From: Stemphylium vesicarium | Lineage: Eukaryota > Ascomycota > Dothideomycetes > Pleosporales > Pleosporaceae | Length of the DNA stretch: 64,000 nt | Reading direction: 5' to 3' | NCBI GenBank assembly: GCA_004380135.1 | Contig: QXCR01000111.1 | Coordinates: forward strand, 34,595 to 98,594 | In this document: positions 21,115 through 30,859 of the stretch, piece after piece | How the letters are laid out: every line of letters begins with the position of its first letter | Numbering within the stretch: position 1 is the stretch's first letter | Made by a program: the position numbers and the translations under genes | The notes under the pieces: model-generated | What the model was told of the DNA's origin: nothing | What the model saw: only the letters and a program-made list of their open reading frames with translations | The model's database searches: none

Positions 21115-21391
21115 TATCGTGTGCCTATCACACGATTGGGCAATGAGACATCTCGGCGCTGGCTGTATGACCATGTTATCTGTACCCCTTTCGACAAACA
21201 TAGATGAGCAACCAAGAACCTCGTCAACACTGTAATGGAGCTTACAGAGAGCTGACTGCTTGAGCAAGAACATCTATCGGCGATTACTTCCTTGCTTACT
21301 CGGTCCATTCTTATTCTGCTCTTGCCGCGCACTCCCTGCAAGCCTGCCCAAGTTCGTCGTTTCCTTACCCTTACAAGATTGGCCGTCGCAA

Positions 21392-22501
21392 ATGCTCCCC
21401 CTTACTAGCCCAGAGCGCAGTGGTTGGCCATGGGAAAGGCATGAGCTCGCGGTTTCCAAGATATGCAAGAGTATGAAGCAGGCTACGCGGCGGCAAGTAG
21501 GCCCTAGTCTTGTGCAGAACGCATCTCATAGTACCCCCCGTGTTTGCTCAGGCCTCGATGGCGTAGTAGATATCCGTCCACTTGATCGCAAAGCTTGGGT
21601 CGAGCCCAATGTCTTAATGCAGGCACTGGTTCAAGAGACGATGAAGTACGGGCACATCCCCACAGTAATCGCTCCCTCGAAGGCCACAACTGTGGCAGAG
21701 GCTTTTACCACAGCGACTTGTGGATCCTCGTCTTCGCACTTTGGGGCTTTTGACTGCGCAGTCATGTCCCTCGATGCTGTCACTCCGGATGGACAACGTG
21801 TCATTGCAAAGCTCGGCGGTGGTGATGATACAGACCGGCTGTTCGAACATTTAAGCGCGCCGGACAGCCCTGCCCTAATCACCATATTGGAAATCGCGCT
21901 CATTCCAGCAGGTGGCGACGTTGAGTTGACCTACTGGCCGGTCTCTTCAGTATCGGGCGCAAGCCTTCGAATGGCGCCTACAAGACCCAATTCGCTAATT
22001 CGGGGCAGGCCGGCGGTCCATGAATGCCACGACTTCGTGGACGGTGTCATGTTCAATTGGTCTTCGGGTGTTATCGTCACCGGGCAAATGATACCTGCAT
22101 CAGGTCGTACCCACAGCCGCTTTAAGGGGAGAACCCAGTTCGTACAACATGCTCAGTCTATTTATAAGATCCTTAGCAAATCACCCACAGCACAAGATTC
22201 CTATGTTGAAATAGTCCCGCTAGAAGATTACCTTTTTCGGTATGATGGCGGTCTTACAACACCAACAGTGGTAGAGACCGAGAATTGGGATCGCTTGGTG
22301 CGGGAACTCAACGAACCCATTAGACCCATGAAGCGGGACGTACAGCCTTTTCAGAGCAACGGATTCACTTGGCCAATTAGCATAACTCAAGTCAAACTAC
22401 ACAGCGCATTTGGCAGGCATAGCCCTGGTATGGAGTCTACGTTAGATCATCTTATGTGGCACGTCGCGGTGCTGAGTTTGACGCAAGGAAAAACGCACTG
22501 A
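21392..22501 (+). CDS. DHCR24-like FAD oxidoreductase, C-terminally shortened
   Basis: 369 residues from the ATG at 21392 (an upstream open frame without ATG reaches 21260). The FAD-binding type 4 pattern of delta(24)-sterol-reductase-like fungal proteins is clear: NASHSTPRVC, VDIRPLDRKAWVEPNVLM, SSSSHFGAFDCAVMSLDAVT and VELTYWPVSSVSGAS. Later come DGVMFNWSSGVIVTGQM and VPLEDYLFRYDGG. The family would use FAD and NAD(P)H to reduce a side-chain double bond. After residue about 310 the sequence departs from the family, which normally continues through a membrane-proximal C-terminal domain. The glycine-rich part of the FAD site is also changed (TVAEAFTTATCG). It may therefore be a decaying or repurposed copy. 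Confidence 0.65.
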   Translation: MLPLTSPERSGWPWERHELAVSKICKSMKQATRRQVGPSLVQNASHSTPRVCSGLDGVVDIRPLDRKAWVEPNVLMQALVQETMKYGHIPTVIAPSKATTVAEAFTTATCGSSSSHFGAFDCAVMSLDAVTPDGQRVIAKLGGGDDTDRLFEHLSAPDSPALITILEIALIPAGGDVELTYWPVSSVSGASLRMAPTRPNSLIRGRPAVHECHDFVDGVMFNWSSGVIVTGQMIPASGRTHSRFKGRTQFVQHAQSIYKILSKSPTAQDSYVEIVPLEDYLFRYDGGLTTPTVVETENWDRLVRELNEPIRPMKRDVQPFQSNGFTWPISITQVKLHSAFGRHSPGMESTLDHLMWHVAVLSLTQGKTH

Positions 22502-22648
22502 CAGCGATTCCTCTTGTTGCCTTTCCGTGTAACTCTTGAAAAAGCATCATCCTCTTCTCATCCACGAACCCTAATGGCGAAAATTTCAGACACTGCAAGC
22601 GCTCAGCACTCCATAACAGAGCGGATACATCGAAGTGAGCCTGTCCCA

Positions 22649-22900
22649 ATGCAGTTCCTGACTCTATCGATCAATCTTGTATTCCAGGTCGCAATAGGGG
22701 CTGCTCCTGTCGATCCCAATATCGCTGCCTTGAGAAGACGACTGGGTATCACGGTCGGCTATACGGTTGTTAAGCCGCCCCTATGCGTAAGGAAAACCAA
22801 CTATTTCTGTCAAGGCAACTACTCCGCCTCATGGGTCCATGTCCTTTGGGGGACGCCCTATGCCCGTGTCGACATTCTCTTAGGTAATCTGACATTGTGA
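22649..22900 (+). CDS. Small secreted protein, effector-like
   Basis: 83 residues from the ATG at 22649. The start MQFLTLSINLVFQVAIGAA is a typical signal peptide, followed by a mature chain of about 64 residues with a basic patch (ALRRRLG) and two cysteines (PPLCVRK, FCQGN). The open frame extends 45 codons upstream without a signal, so I chose the ATG that gives a secretory leader. Small size, secretion and an isolated MITE-rich position are features of candidate effectors, but no known effector family is recognised. A family C MITE lies about 70 bp downstream. Confidence 0.5.
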   Translation: MQFLTLSINLVFQVAIGAAPVDPNIAALRRRLGITVGYTVVKPPLCVRKTNYFCQGNYSASWVHVLWGTPYARVDILLGNLTL

Positions 22901-22971
22901 AAAGGCAACGGGGAGCTCTGAATGCGTGCGGTAGTATGTGTTTAGGGTAATTTTGGTACTGCAGCATCAAG

Positions 22972-23114
22972 TAACGTCCCTCCCTGTACAACGAGAAACC
23001 CTAGGGCCGAGAACGACGAATGAGACAGCGTTGTGTCGGAAAATCTACCACCCTTGCGGTCTGTTTGGTCGTTCTCGGCCCACAGGGATTTTCCTCATAC
23101 AGGGAGGGACGTTA
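22972..23114. mobile_element. Family C-like palindromic MITE C4
   Basis: TA-flanked; ends ACGTCCCTCCCTGTACAACG and (reversed right) ACGTCCCTCCCTGTATGAGG. It is a subfamily with ACG instead of AGG after the TA. Confidence 0.85.
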
Positions 23115-23987
23115 GCTCTTCTAGTGCCTATGCGCACGTGAAGATAGGCCGGATGGAGGAAACAAGTATAGCAGAGACTAGATAAGCCGGAACATGAAAA
23201 GAATGAAGCAAACGTTGCAGATAAGAAGGAAGCCTTTTTGACAGTGGTAAGGCCATGTAGTTTAGCGGCTTGTTTCTCCTTGTCAGCCTTATCTGCTCCT
23301 TGAGTGCGTGAGACAAGGTCATCGCCACCCCCACGGCCATGGGCCTATCCGCGATTGACAAAATGCATTCTTGTACAGACAGCGCTTGGAGTGGGTGTTT
23401 CATTCCCCTGAAAAATGCTGCGCCGCTCAATTATTCCTTAGAAATATTGCAGGTTATCCCGTGTGATGACCTGAGCGGCCGGGCTCTCTTACCAATCTAG
23501 TAGCACACTCTCGTCATACATAGCATCCAAAAGTGCTTTACCCTTTTCCTACAAAGTGCATACTTGTAACTCTTGAGTAAGATACGGCACGATTTCTACT
23601 CGTATAAGACGAGTAGCCTAAAGTGAAGTATAGAATAAAAAATAAGATCAACCCCAAAATCCTTGACGAAACTAAGATACATTGACAGCCCTAGGGTTAC
23701 AATCTATCCAAGTGGTGGAATAATCATCGCCCCATTGCTATTGTTGGACCACTCTAAGCCACACTAAAAGGATTCTGCTAGTAGATGGCCTACTACCTTA
23801 GAGCCTGCATCCGTAATCCGCACGGGTTGTACAAGGGGGTTGCATTAAAGCCAAGGTAAGGTGTGCAGGTTCTGGGAAATTACAGTGCAGCCTGGATCCT
23901 ATTCAGGGCTGAGAAGGGTTTATAAGCAGCCATGCTCTCCTGCAAGTTCTTGTCAACCATCGCATCTCTTTCTTCTTTCCCCTCAAC
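23115..23987. other. Stretch with no supported gene
   Basis: It holds the probable promoter of the downstream coiled-coil gene. A minus-strand frame at 23128-23430 lacks recognisable features and a convincing start. Confidence 0.4.
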
Positions 23988-24541
23988 ATGGAGAGTCCTC
24001 CAGAGAGGGCAGGAGATGCTGCCCCAAAGCGCCCATTTCAAATGATTATCGATCAAATGGTATGAGATCATTCCAACACACTTCGAATGTAATTGTTGGC
24101 TTTGCGTGCGAATGGTTTGCTGACGACTGTGTAAAGGGAGATGATCTGCATACGCAACCGCAGCCATGGTCTGACGACAGGACGGATGTTGACGATAAGG
24201 AGGCTAGTGATAGTCACCTTTACGAAGACCCTACTGTCGAGAACTCCGTGTCGCGGTCTTCACCTCCTAAAAAGAGAGCGAAACTCCCTATCCAAAAGGA
24301 TCATAGTGAACCTGTTGACCGACATGGAGTGTTAGAGGAGCCGTCTTTCGTAATCTATCCGGCAGACCACTTGCACAACGCCTGGGAAAAGCTAGATGAG
24401 CTCCAAAAGAGGGCCGAAGAACTCAAGAATGAGAAAGAAAAGTTCAAGGAGGAGAACAAAAAGTTGAAGGAGGTGATTGAAGGACTGATGGCCGCGCTAG
24501 TTGCGATCATGCCCATTCCGCGTTCTAAATTGAGAACCTGA
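23988..24541 (+). CDS. Nuclear coiled-coil hypothetical protein
   Basis: The model is join(23988..24059,24137..24541). The 77-bp intron begins GTATGA, has a GCTGAC branch and joins in phase 0, giving 158 residues. It starts MESPPERAGDAAPKRPF, has an acidic middle, a nuclear-localisation-type SPPKKRAKLP near residue 78, and a C-terminal Glu/Lys heptad region (ELKNEKEKFKEENKKLKEV) predicted to be a coiled coil. No basic DNA-binding region is visible, so it is not a canonical bZIP. It may be a dimerising nuclear factor or a cofactor of the small bZIP-like proteins in this window. Confidence 0.6.
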
Positions 24542-24599
24542 TGGCGGATTTGACTCTAGCCTTTCTTGGTCAAAACATGGGAAAGGCCGACTCGACGTT

Positions 24600-24787
24600 T
24601 ACTAGGGTTTGCGTGCAGGAAGAATTGAAGGATTGAACTGAGGTTGTATTTTATATTGTTATGAACAATGTATACATTAGGAAAGCGGTGAGATGTAGAG
24701 CAGCGGTCAGGTTTACTCCGTGGTACAGCAGTGGAGACATGAAACTGTGATGCGTGATACAAGAGGAAAAACTCCAAAACCGTGACA
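24600..24787. mobile_element. Solo LTR, second copy
   Basis: 188 bp, homologous to 18415-18610, ending CCGTGACA, flanked by perfect ACGTT repeats at 24595-24599 and 24788-24792. Its first bases are TACTAGGG, where TG has become TA, as repeat-induced point mutation would do. Confidence 0.8.
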
Positions 24788-24809
24788 ACGTTAGTGCCAG
24801 CACAACAAA

Positions 24810-25236
24810 TCAGTCCTTCTCTCCTTGGGTAGGGCTGTGGTAGAAATTATGATGCTTCTCACGTTGTCTATCTCGACCATCAGATAGGGATTTGCGAACA
24901 ATATCATCTAGGCATTGGTGAGCGACAGCTTCAAAGGTTCGTAAAAGACCATTACATTTCTCGCCTGCATGATCTGCGTGACGGAGAACATCCAGAAGAC
25001 ATTGTAGTTCTGACGATGTTAAACGATACTTTACAAAAAGCTGCAAGAAGCTGGTAGTAAGGCCTTTTGCTCCTGACTCCAGCGCTATCATACTGGCGCA
25101 GGGCTGTCTGCTTACACTCCACATCTCGGATGCACCTCTGGTTCAGCCTATCATAAATCTCCCTCTGGCTGTGGAATGACTCTGGAGCATAGAACGCCAG
25201 CGGATCGCCCTCCCTGCGAACCAGTAACCAAGCCAT
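24810..25236 (-). CDS. Hypothetical protein, two frames joined by a putative 31-bp intron
   Basis: The first frame starts MAWLLVRREGDPLAFYAPES at 25236 and the second continues LESGAKGLTTSFLQLFVKYR to 24810. Removing 25085-25115 (GTAAGC...GATAG) joins them exactly in phase, giving about 131 residues. A 31-base intron is far below the usual fungal size, so a frameshift is an equal explanation. No domain is recognised; the C-terminus is basic and helical (LDDIVRKSLSDGRDRQREK). Confidence 0.35.
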
Positions 25237-25985
25237 GATTTCACTTTTGCAAACCCTTTTCTGCCTCGGAAGACAAAAAAGACCAAAGCGCAAGCACCGG
25301 AAAACTCACAGACAGCGAGAACCAGGTCCCACGAACGTCATAAATCTTTCTTATCACGATTGTAACATCTACCTACCCAAAAGCGTCTTGCCGCCCGACG
25401 TTTGTCAGCTCCCTCCCTTCCCAGAACTCGGGCCGAGAGAACCTTGAACGCAGCCAACAAAGCCATTTTAAACTCGCTCTTAGCGCTACGTCAACAAAGA
25501 TTCTGTGTTCAAAATCGTCTCGAAACAATTACGGAAGGCCCTGGATCGACGCTTTTCGGGCATGACCTAGCGGCACACAAAGCAATAAAACTGTAACGAT
25601 GGATGGGATTCAGAAATTAGGAGAAGAAAATTCCTAGTTTGATTATTCTGAGGAGATGAATTTTCTGTTTGGCTATAAAGTAAAACGACAATAGGTTGGT
25701 GGATGGATTTTGTCTGACTCGTGTTCTCGGGCACCAAGATCATGCACATATGCCATTAGCCGGATTCTGAACGTCTCTACTGCTTGATGGCTCGCTGCAC
25801 AGTAACCTCATCTAATTTAAAAATAAATACATGATGTCTTCGCGAAGCTCAATCAAGGCGTCGCGCGACAATCTGCGCGTGCTTGCGAACCTGTAAACAT
25901 TTGTAGAGATTCTTTATCTTGGCGGGGCTAGAGTCACAAAGGTAAGACATTGCATTACTACGACGATCGACTAGCGTGGTCTGTA
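25237..25985. other. Stretch with no supported gene
   Basis: Upstream region of the minus-strand hypothetical gene followed by AT-rich sequence; no repeat or ORF is convincing. Confidence 0.4.
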
Positions 25986-26175
25986 CACTCTCATGCACTT
26001 GCAGCTTGCGGTTTTTGTAAGCAGGCGACCTTTGATTCTACACTAAGCCCCTCTTGCTTGAATGTGACCATACCTAGATCGTACTAGTGTCTGTCAGACA
26101 TCAGGCGAGTGAAGGTCCCGCGGGGTGACAGCTGAGCCGCGTGCGCAAAACGGAAGCTGCAAGTGCATAAGAGTG
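25986..26175. mobile_element. Family A MITE, shortened copy A5
   Basis: 190 bp with both ends (left CACTCTCATGCACTTGCAGC). The TA at 26176-26177 is shared with the adjoining family E copy. Confidence 0.85.
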
Positions 26176-26177
26176 TA

Positions 26178-26630
26178 CACTGATTTGCATATTTGGCTTC
26201 CATATTTTGCAAGACGGAAGATTCTTACACGATACAGTCGTTAGCGATTGCGGCTTCACCCTTGCGTGCAGCATTAATAAGATCTGGCATCATTAGACCA
26301 ACGACTGACCAATCACACCGACTGTTTTGCTACAGTCACCAAATGCTAAGCCATATACGGAAGGTGGGGCTGTTCAAGATCGTTGCGCGACTGTGTGTAG
26401 GGGTGAAGCCGCAATCGCTAACGACTGAAAGGGTCCTTAGTACAGTGAACGAGAGTTTGCCTAGAAGAGCAGTTAGCATCACGCTACTTATCTTGTGTGC
26501 GCGTATCGAGCAGTCCGCTGTTTGGTCTTGTTCCCTTTCCGGCAAGCCCTTAGCCCGAGCCAGCAAGGACCCATGTTAAAGATATATTCTGATTTCTTGC
26601 AAAACCGGAAGTCGAATATGCAAACCAGTG
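26178..26630. mobile_element. Family E MITE E3 carrying B4
   Basis: The left end CACTGATTTGCATATTTGGC and the right end (reversed CACTGGTTTGCATATTCGAC) abut TA dinucleotides at 26176-26177 and 26631-26632, which are shared with A5 and B5. A family B copy is inserted inside. Confidence 0.82.
26236..26427. mobile_element. Family B MITE B4, nested in E3
   Basis: The ends are CAGTCGTTAGCGATTGCGGC and its complement. The left TA is present; the right flank is AA. Confidence 0.84.
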
Positions 26631-26632
26631 TA

Positions 26633-26827
26633 CAGTAGTTAGCGATTGCGATTTCACCCCTACAGGCAGGTATACAACGATTCTCAACAGCCCCACCTTC
26701 CGTGCACGGCTTAGCGATATGATGTTTGCCGCAGAACAGCTGATGGGATTGGTCGTTTCTCCATCTGATGATGACCAGACAGTTGAATTGCTGCCTGTAG
26801 GGGTGAAGCCGCAATCGCTAACTACTG
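26633..26827. mobile_element. Family B MITE, copy B5
   Basis: Full 195-bp copy abutting E3 with a single shared TA at 26631-26632; the second TA is at 26828-26829. Confidence 0.88.
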
Positions 26828-27020
26828 TATGGCGTCTGCTCCCTGTGGTCCGTTGTCATGGAAGCTTACGCTTCTACCCCAATCGGCAGCACCATTCTGT
26901 GCCGGCCCGTGAACCACAACCCTCAAATCCTTCTGTGTATCAAGAGCAACGTGAAGCGTCAGCAATAAGCAGATAGAATCGTTTCCTGATCATCATGGCT
27001 GGTGCCGTGGAAGCGCGTTA

Positions 27021-27297
27021 CACTCTCATGCACTTGCAGCTTCCGGTTTCTGTAAGCAGGCGGCTTTTGGTTCCATGCTAAGCCTTTCTCAATTAGTCAT
27101 GACCTTACCTAAATAGTGCTAGCTTTCGTTCGCATTGCTATGAGTTAATTTTATGCTCGATACTTGGACCAATCAAATTGAGATATCTACAGAGTTTAGC
27201 TTTTTTAGAACAAGTGTAAACTGGACGAATCGATGCCCCGTGCGCGACGACAACTAAGCCGAGTGTGCAAAGCGGAAGCTGCAAATGCATGAGAGTG
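27021..27297. mobile_element. Family A MITE, full copy A6
   Basis: 277 bp, TA-flanked, with both canonical ends and the conserved interior (TTAGCATGGAACC on the reverse strand). Confidence 0.88.
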
Positions 27298-27299
27298 TA

Positions 27300-27914
27300 G
27301 CTATCGCCACGCCTCACATATGCTTGCTAAGCCTCTTCAAGCTCAGGATTTTCTACAATGCTGACCACAATTAATTGCTGCTTCGCGTACATCGTTCGTT
27401 CTTAGCGCAAGGCTACGATGAAGTACGCTTACTGGAAATGCACTAGCGCTGCGCGGGGCTTTTGCTGTGCTTGATCGGTTTGATCGGTCGACAGACCAAG
27501 TTGCTCATGCTGGTGCTGGAGATGGCCAATCGCAAAGTGGTTTGGTCGCTGAAAGCTACAGTCACGACCTTCCACGACTGGCGGGGCCCTGGGATATGAC
27601 CCCGGAGCCACGTGTATAGATCAAAACGGCAGGTAAGCGACAGTGCACAGGGTATAAGGCTAGCAAGAAAGGGCGCTCAAGATGGGGGGCAGTGGAGTGG
27701 CCTTACGGATGACGAAAGACATTCCGCAGCATGGTCACGAACTGAGTGAACTTCAATTGGGCTTACAGGCTTGTACTAGAGACTACATGTGAAGCTGGTG
27801 TGCTCATGAAAGAGATCTGGATTACAACCTTACTATATACAAACGACGCACCGAATTTACAGCCCCTCCTCCATCCTGTGTGCGCACGCATGCTTTCTTC
27901 GCTACCGAATCGAA
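27300..27914. other. Probable upstream region of the cyclin gene
   Basis: No independent gene is supported; short frames only. Confidence 0.4.
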
Positions 27915-28589
27915 ATGCCTCAGTACCTCGCCAAGCTTGACCAACTCACCAGTTTAGTGGATTACATTGCCCAGGAAGTAGCCAGCGTTGTACCACACAT
28001 ATCCGCCAATAGACTGGATGTTGACGAGATCAATCTTCCTCCGATTGAGCAATTCGTCTTGTACGTCACGATACGGTCACGCACCACTGTGCCAGAACTG
28101 ATTGCCAGTCTGGTATATATATCACGGTTTCAGCAAAACCTGTCTTCTTGCGCCACAGGCCGGCCTTCTGCCCCTCACCGAATTTTCTTAACCGCCTTGA
28201 ACCTTGCGCATAAGTTCCACAACGATGATAGCCCGGAGAATGCATGCTGGTCGCAGCTCAGCTCCATCCCTGAATGCGGGTTTCTCGGATTCTCGAAACT
28301 CGAGGTGAATCTGATGGAGCGGCAATTTTTGGCCGTGGTTGATTGGAAACTTTACATCGATGCCGACTTGTATGACCAGATCAGCGAAGTCGTTTGTACC
28401 ACACCCTCTTATCCATCCCATCCCCTCCAACCTGAGCTGGGTGGGACTTGCGGATGCTGTGTCTGCGTAGAATGGTGGTCAAGTCCGACGCAAGGACCAT
28501 CGCACTGCACTGCCTGCTTCACCCCAAGCTACGCTGGGGTGAAGGTGGAGGTAAACATACCGTTCATGGGACAATTTGGCGTACTTTGA
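27915..28589 (+). CDS. Pcl/Pho80-type cyclin
   Basis: Single exon, 224 residues from ATG. The cyclin box begins near residue 40 with LPPIEQFVLYVTIRSRTTVP and continues LIASLVYISRF. Then come RIFLTALNLAHKFHNDDSPE (the conserved AxxxAxKxxxD helix) and FSKLEVNLMERQFLAVVDWK before LYIDADLYDQI, which is the order in Pcl1/Pcl2/Pho80 cyclins. Such cyclins bind the Pho85/Cdk5-type kinase and link morphogenesis or phosphate status to the cell cycle. The first residues (MPQYLAKLDQLTSLVDYIAQ) are helical. The C-terminal 60 residues are Cys- and Pro-rich and not conserved. The catalytic partner is not in the window. Confidence 0.8.
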   Translation: MPQYLAKLDQLTSLVDYIAQEVASVVPHISANRLDVDEINLPPIEQFVLYVTIRSRTTVPELIASLVYISRFQQNLSSCATGRPSAPHRIFLTALNLAHKFHNDDSPENACWSQLSSIPECGFLGFSKLEVNLMERQFLAVVDWKLYIDADLYDQISEVVCTTPSYPSHPLQPELGGTCGCCVCVEWWSSPTQGPSHCTACFTPSYAGVKVEVNIPFMGQFGVL

Positions 28590-30040
28590 CATACTCCCAT
28601 TGACTACGAGGCTTTCGTTGCACTACGTCACAGAGGGGGATTGCACGATCACGCCACGCCGACTTGCTAGATCCGGTTAGAGATGAGAACATGCTGGTTA
28701 CGGCGGCTTTATTGCGCGGTTCTGGGTTTTGATCTATCGCAATCGCACTCCTCTACGGACGCGACACAATACTATTTCTGAGAAGCACAATGAGAAGATC
28801 GGTGTATCGAAGCAAACTGCGACTTTCGGAATATGGACGAGACCAAAGACGCAAGGCACAGCCTTACCAGACGATCAACCTCTCGGTCGTCTCAAGCGGT
28901 GTGCACAACGATCGTAGCGTAAGAAGGCGCAGAGAAGCCAGAGTAGTGAATGCGGACGCCTCTAAATGGACAGTTTAGTTTCCTTGTCGCGGTCTCGTCG
29001 CAGGCCAGCCGCCGGTGTGGCGATGAACTTTCTCGCTATCGGTGCCGTTATCCGGCTTTGGCATAAAATGTACCAGATTGGTGCTGATCCTACAATGAAT
29101 CTTTTAATCTGCCGACTCCCTGTTAATCATAACCATGCCCAACTGCGCCACAGTCATTCGTGCTGCAACTACCCGACGCGTTGGTGATGGCGTGCATCGG
29201 TACTCGGCCCATGCAGCCCCGCGGCAGGGATTAAAAAGCCTCGCCCAACAGATCCGGCACAGTGTCACCCTGCATACCAGTAAGTGCGGCGAGCCGGCTC
29301 TGAAAGGCACGCTGCGAAACGCGAACACACCCCGAATTTCCTGCCTCACGTGTGCCAGGGACGGAAGGCACCTCTAGGGGCTGAGGTGTGCTTAGCATCA
29401 ATGAGGCTGAGTTGCGACGTTCGATTGAGCGTTCCGGTGGCCAGTGCCTGATCGCGCAATCAACGAACGCGTCTCTTCATTCGCGCAAGCTCTGGAGGTG
29501 GGGCTTAGGGGATTACACCCTCGGAACGATTAAATCCATGTCAGCATGCTTACAGTCAGTACTCTCCGCAGGAAAGGTGTTCGCGAGTCAAACTTTGCAA
29601 GGGGGGTGAGTGCGCAGCTTGCCCGTAAGCATTACCGTATTGCCCGCGGAGTTGGATCCTCACTAGTGCTAGTTTTACCTCACCACGAGACTGCAGCGGC
29701 GCAGACTGGAAATCTCCACACGGATTGAACCTTAACCGAGAGCAGGTGAGCGAATTGAGCTGGCTGGCTAGCTGTCGAAGTTGTTATTGTAAGTGGGCAC
29801 AATCAGCGATCATGTTGTTCTTGGTGCCGAACCAGGGCGGCAAGGCTGCTGTCTGGTGTTACCGGCGAGGCCGACCACGACATGACTCGAGGACTCGCGT
29901 AAGCACTTTGAAGGATTTGTCGGCTCGGTGCAAGACTGCCGTGACAAAAACCGCGCCGCAGTGACGCGTTTGCTTGCCAGTAAGCAGCTTACGCTTCCGA
30001 AGTGGGCGTGTGCGCGAAATTGAGTTCACAGCGTCTACTG
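28590..30040. other. Stretch with no supported gene
   Basis: Several short frames on both strands, none with domain, leader or splice support. The sequence is not obviously repetitive. Confidence 0.4.
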
Positions 30041-30042
30041 TA

Positions 30043-30232
30043 CAGCCGCTAGTGATTGCACCTTCACCCCTGCGTGCATGATCCAATAAGATCCGACGAC
30101 GTTAGATCCATAAGTAACCAATTACATCGGTTGTTCCGGGACCGAAGTCTAGTGTGCAGCCATGCATGAAAGGTAAGTTCAAAACCATTGTGCACCTGCA
30201 CGTAAGGGTGAAACTGCAATCGCTAGCGGCTG
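30043..30232. mobile_element. Family B' MITE, copy B6
   Basis: The ends are CAGCCGCTAGTGATTGCACC and CAGCCGCTAGCGATTGCAGT (reversed right), TA-flanked, 190 bp. Confidence 0.85.
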
Positions 30233-30241
30233 TAGCTATAT

Positions 30242-30375
30242 ACTGGGGTGATAGTCATAGTGACTCCTAACGATAGTGGGGCATGACTCCTAGCGATAGT
30301 CATGATAGTCCTGATCACTCCTACCGATAGTTGCGGTAGTCGTGATCGCTCCTAGCGATAGTCCTTGGCGCAGTG
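30242..30375. repeat. Degenerate minisatellite
   Basis: Irregular repeats of a roughly 20-30 base unit built from GACTCCTAGCGATAGT and GTCATGATAGTCCTGAT variants, about five partial copies. Confidence 0.65.
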
Positions 30376-30436
30376 ATCGGTCACGTGACTGCTGACAGTC
30401 AGCGTTTTGCAGGATCGCCATCCTGGTCTTTGCTTG

Positions 30437-30471
30437 TGCGGCGTGGTTGCGGCGTGGTTGCGGCGTGGTCG
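30437..30471. repeat. 11-bp tandem repeat, three copies
   Basis: GCGGCGTGGTT is repeated three times in a row, the last copy incomplete. Confidence 0.75.
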
Positions 30472-30569
30472 TAAGCGTTTTGACTTCAGGTCGTAACACT
30501 AATCTAACTAAGATGAAATGCGGAGCTTCGGATCTGACACTTATGTTTTCTACACACACAATTTATTTA

Positions 30570-30847
30570 CACTCTCATGCACTTGCAGCTTCCGGTTTCT
30601 GTAAGCAGGCGACTTTTGGTCCTATGCTAAGCCTTTCCTATTTAGTCGTCACCTTATCTAAATAGTGCTAGCTTTCGTTAGCATTGCCATAAGTCCATCT
30701 TTTGCTCGATGCTCGGACCAATCAGACTAAGATATCTACAGAGTCTAAGCCTTTTCAGAGCAAGTGTAAACTGGACGAATCGATGCCCCGTGCGCGGTGA
30801 CAACTGAGCCGCGTGTGCAAACCGGAAGCTGCAAGTGCATGAGAGTG
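30570..30847. mobile_element. Family A MITE, full reference copy A7
   Basis: 278 bp with intact ends CACTCTCATGCACTTGCAGC and its exact complement, TA-flanked. The terminal repeats extend about 29 bases, to TTCCGGTTT. Confidence 0.92.
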
Positions 30848-30859
30848 TAATTTGACTTG

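Noticed and set aside
26488..26814. ORFs repeatedly translating 'LHPYRQ...' and 'MFAAEQLMGLV' at several places
   Set aside because: These are translations of family B MITE copies in different frames, not a protein family.
30242..30375. CRISPR-like array
   Set aside because: The units are irregular and adjacent without unique spacers, and the organism is a fungus.
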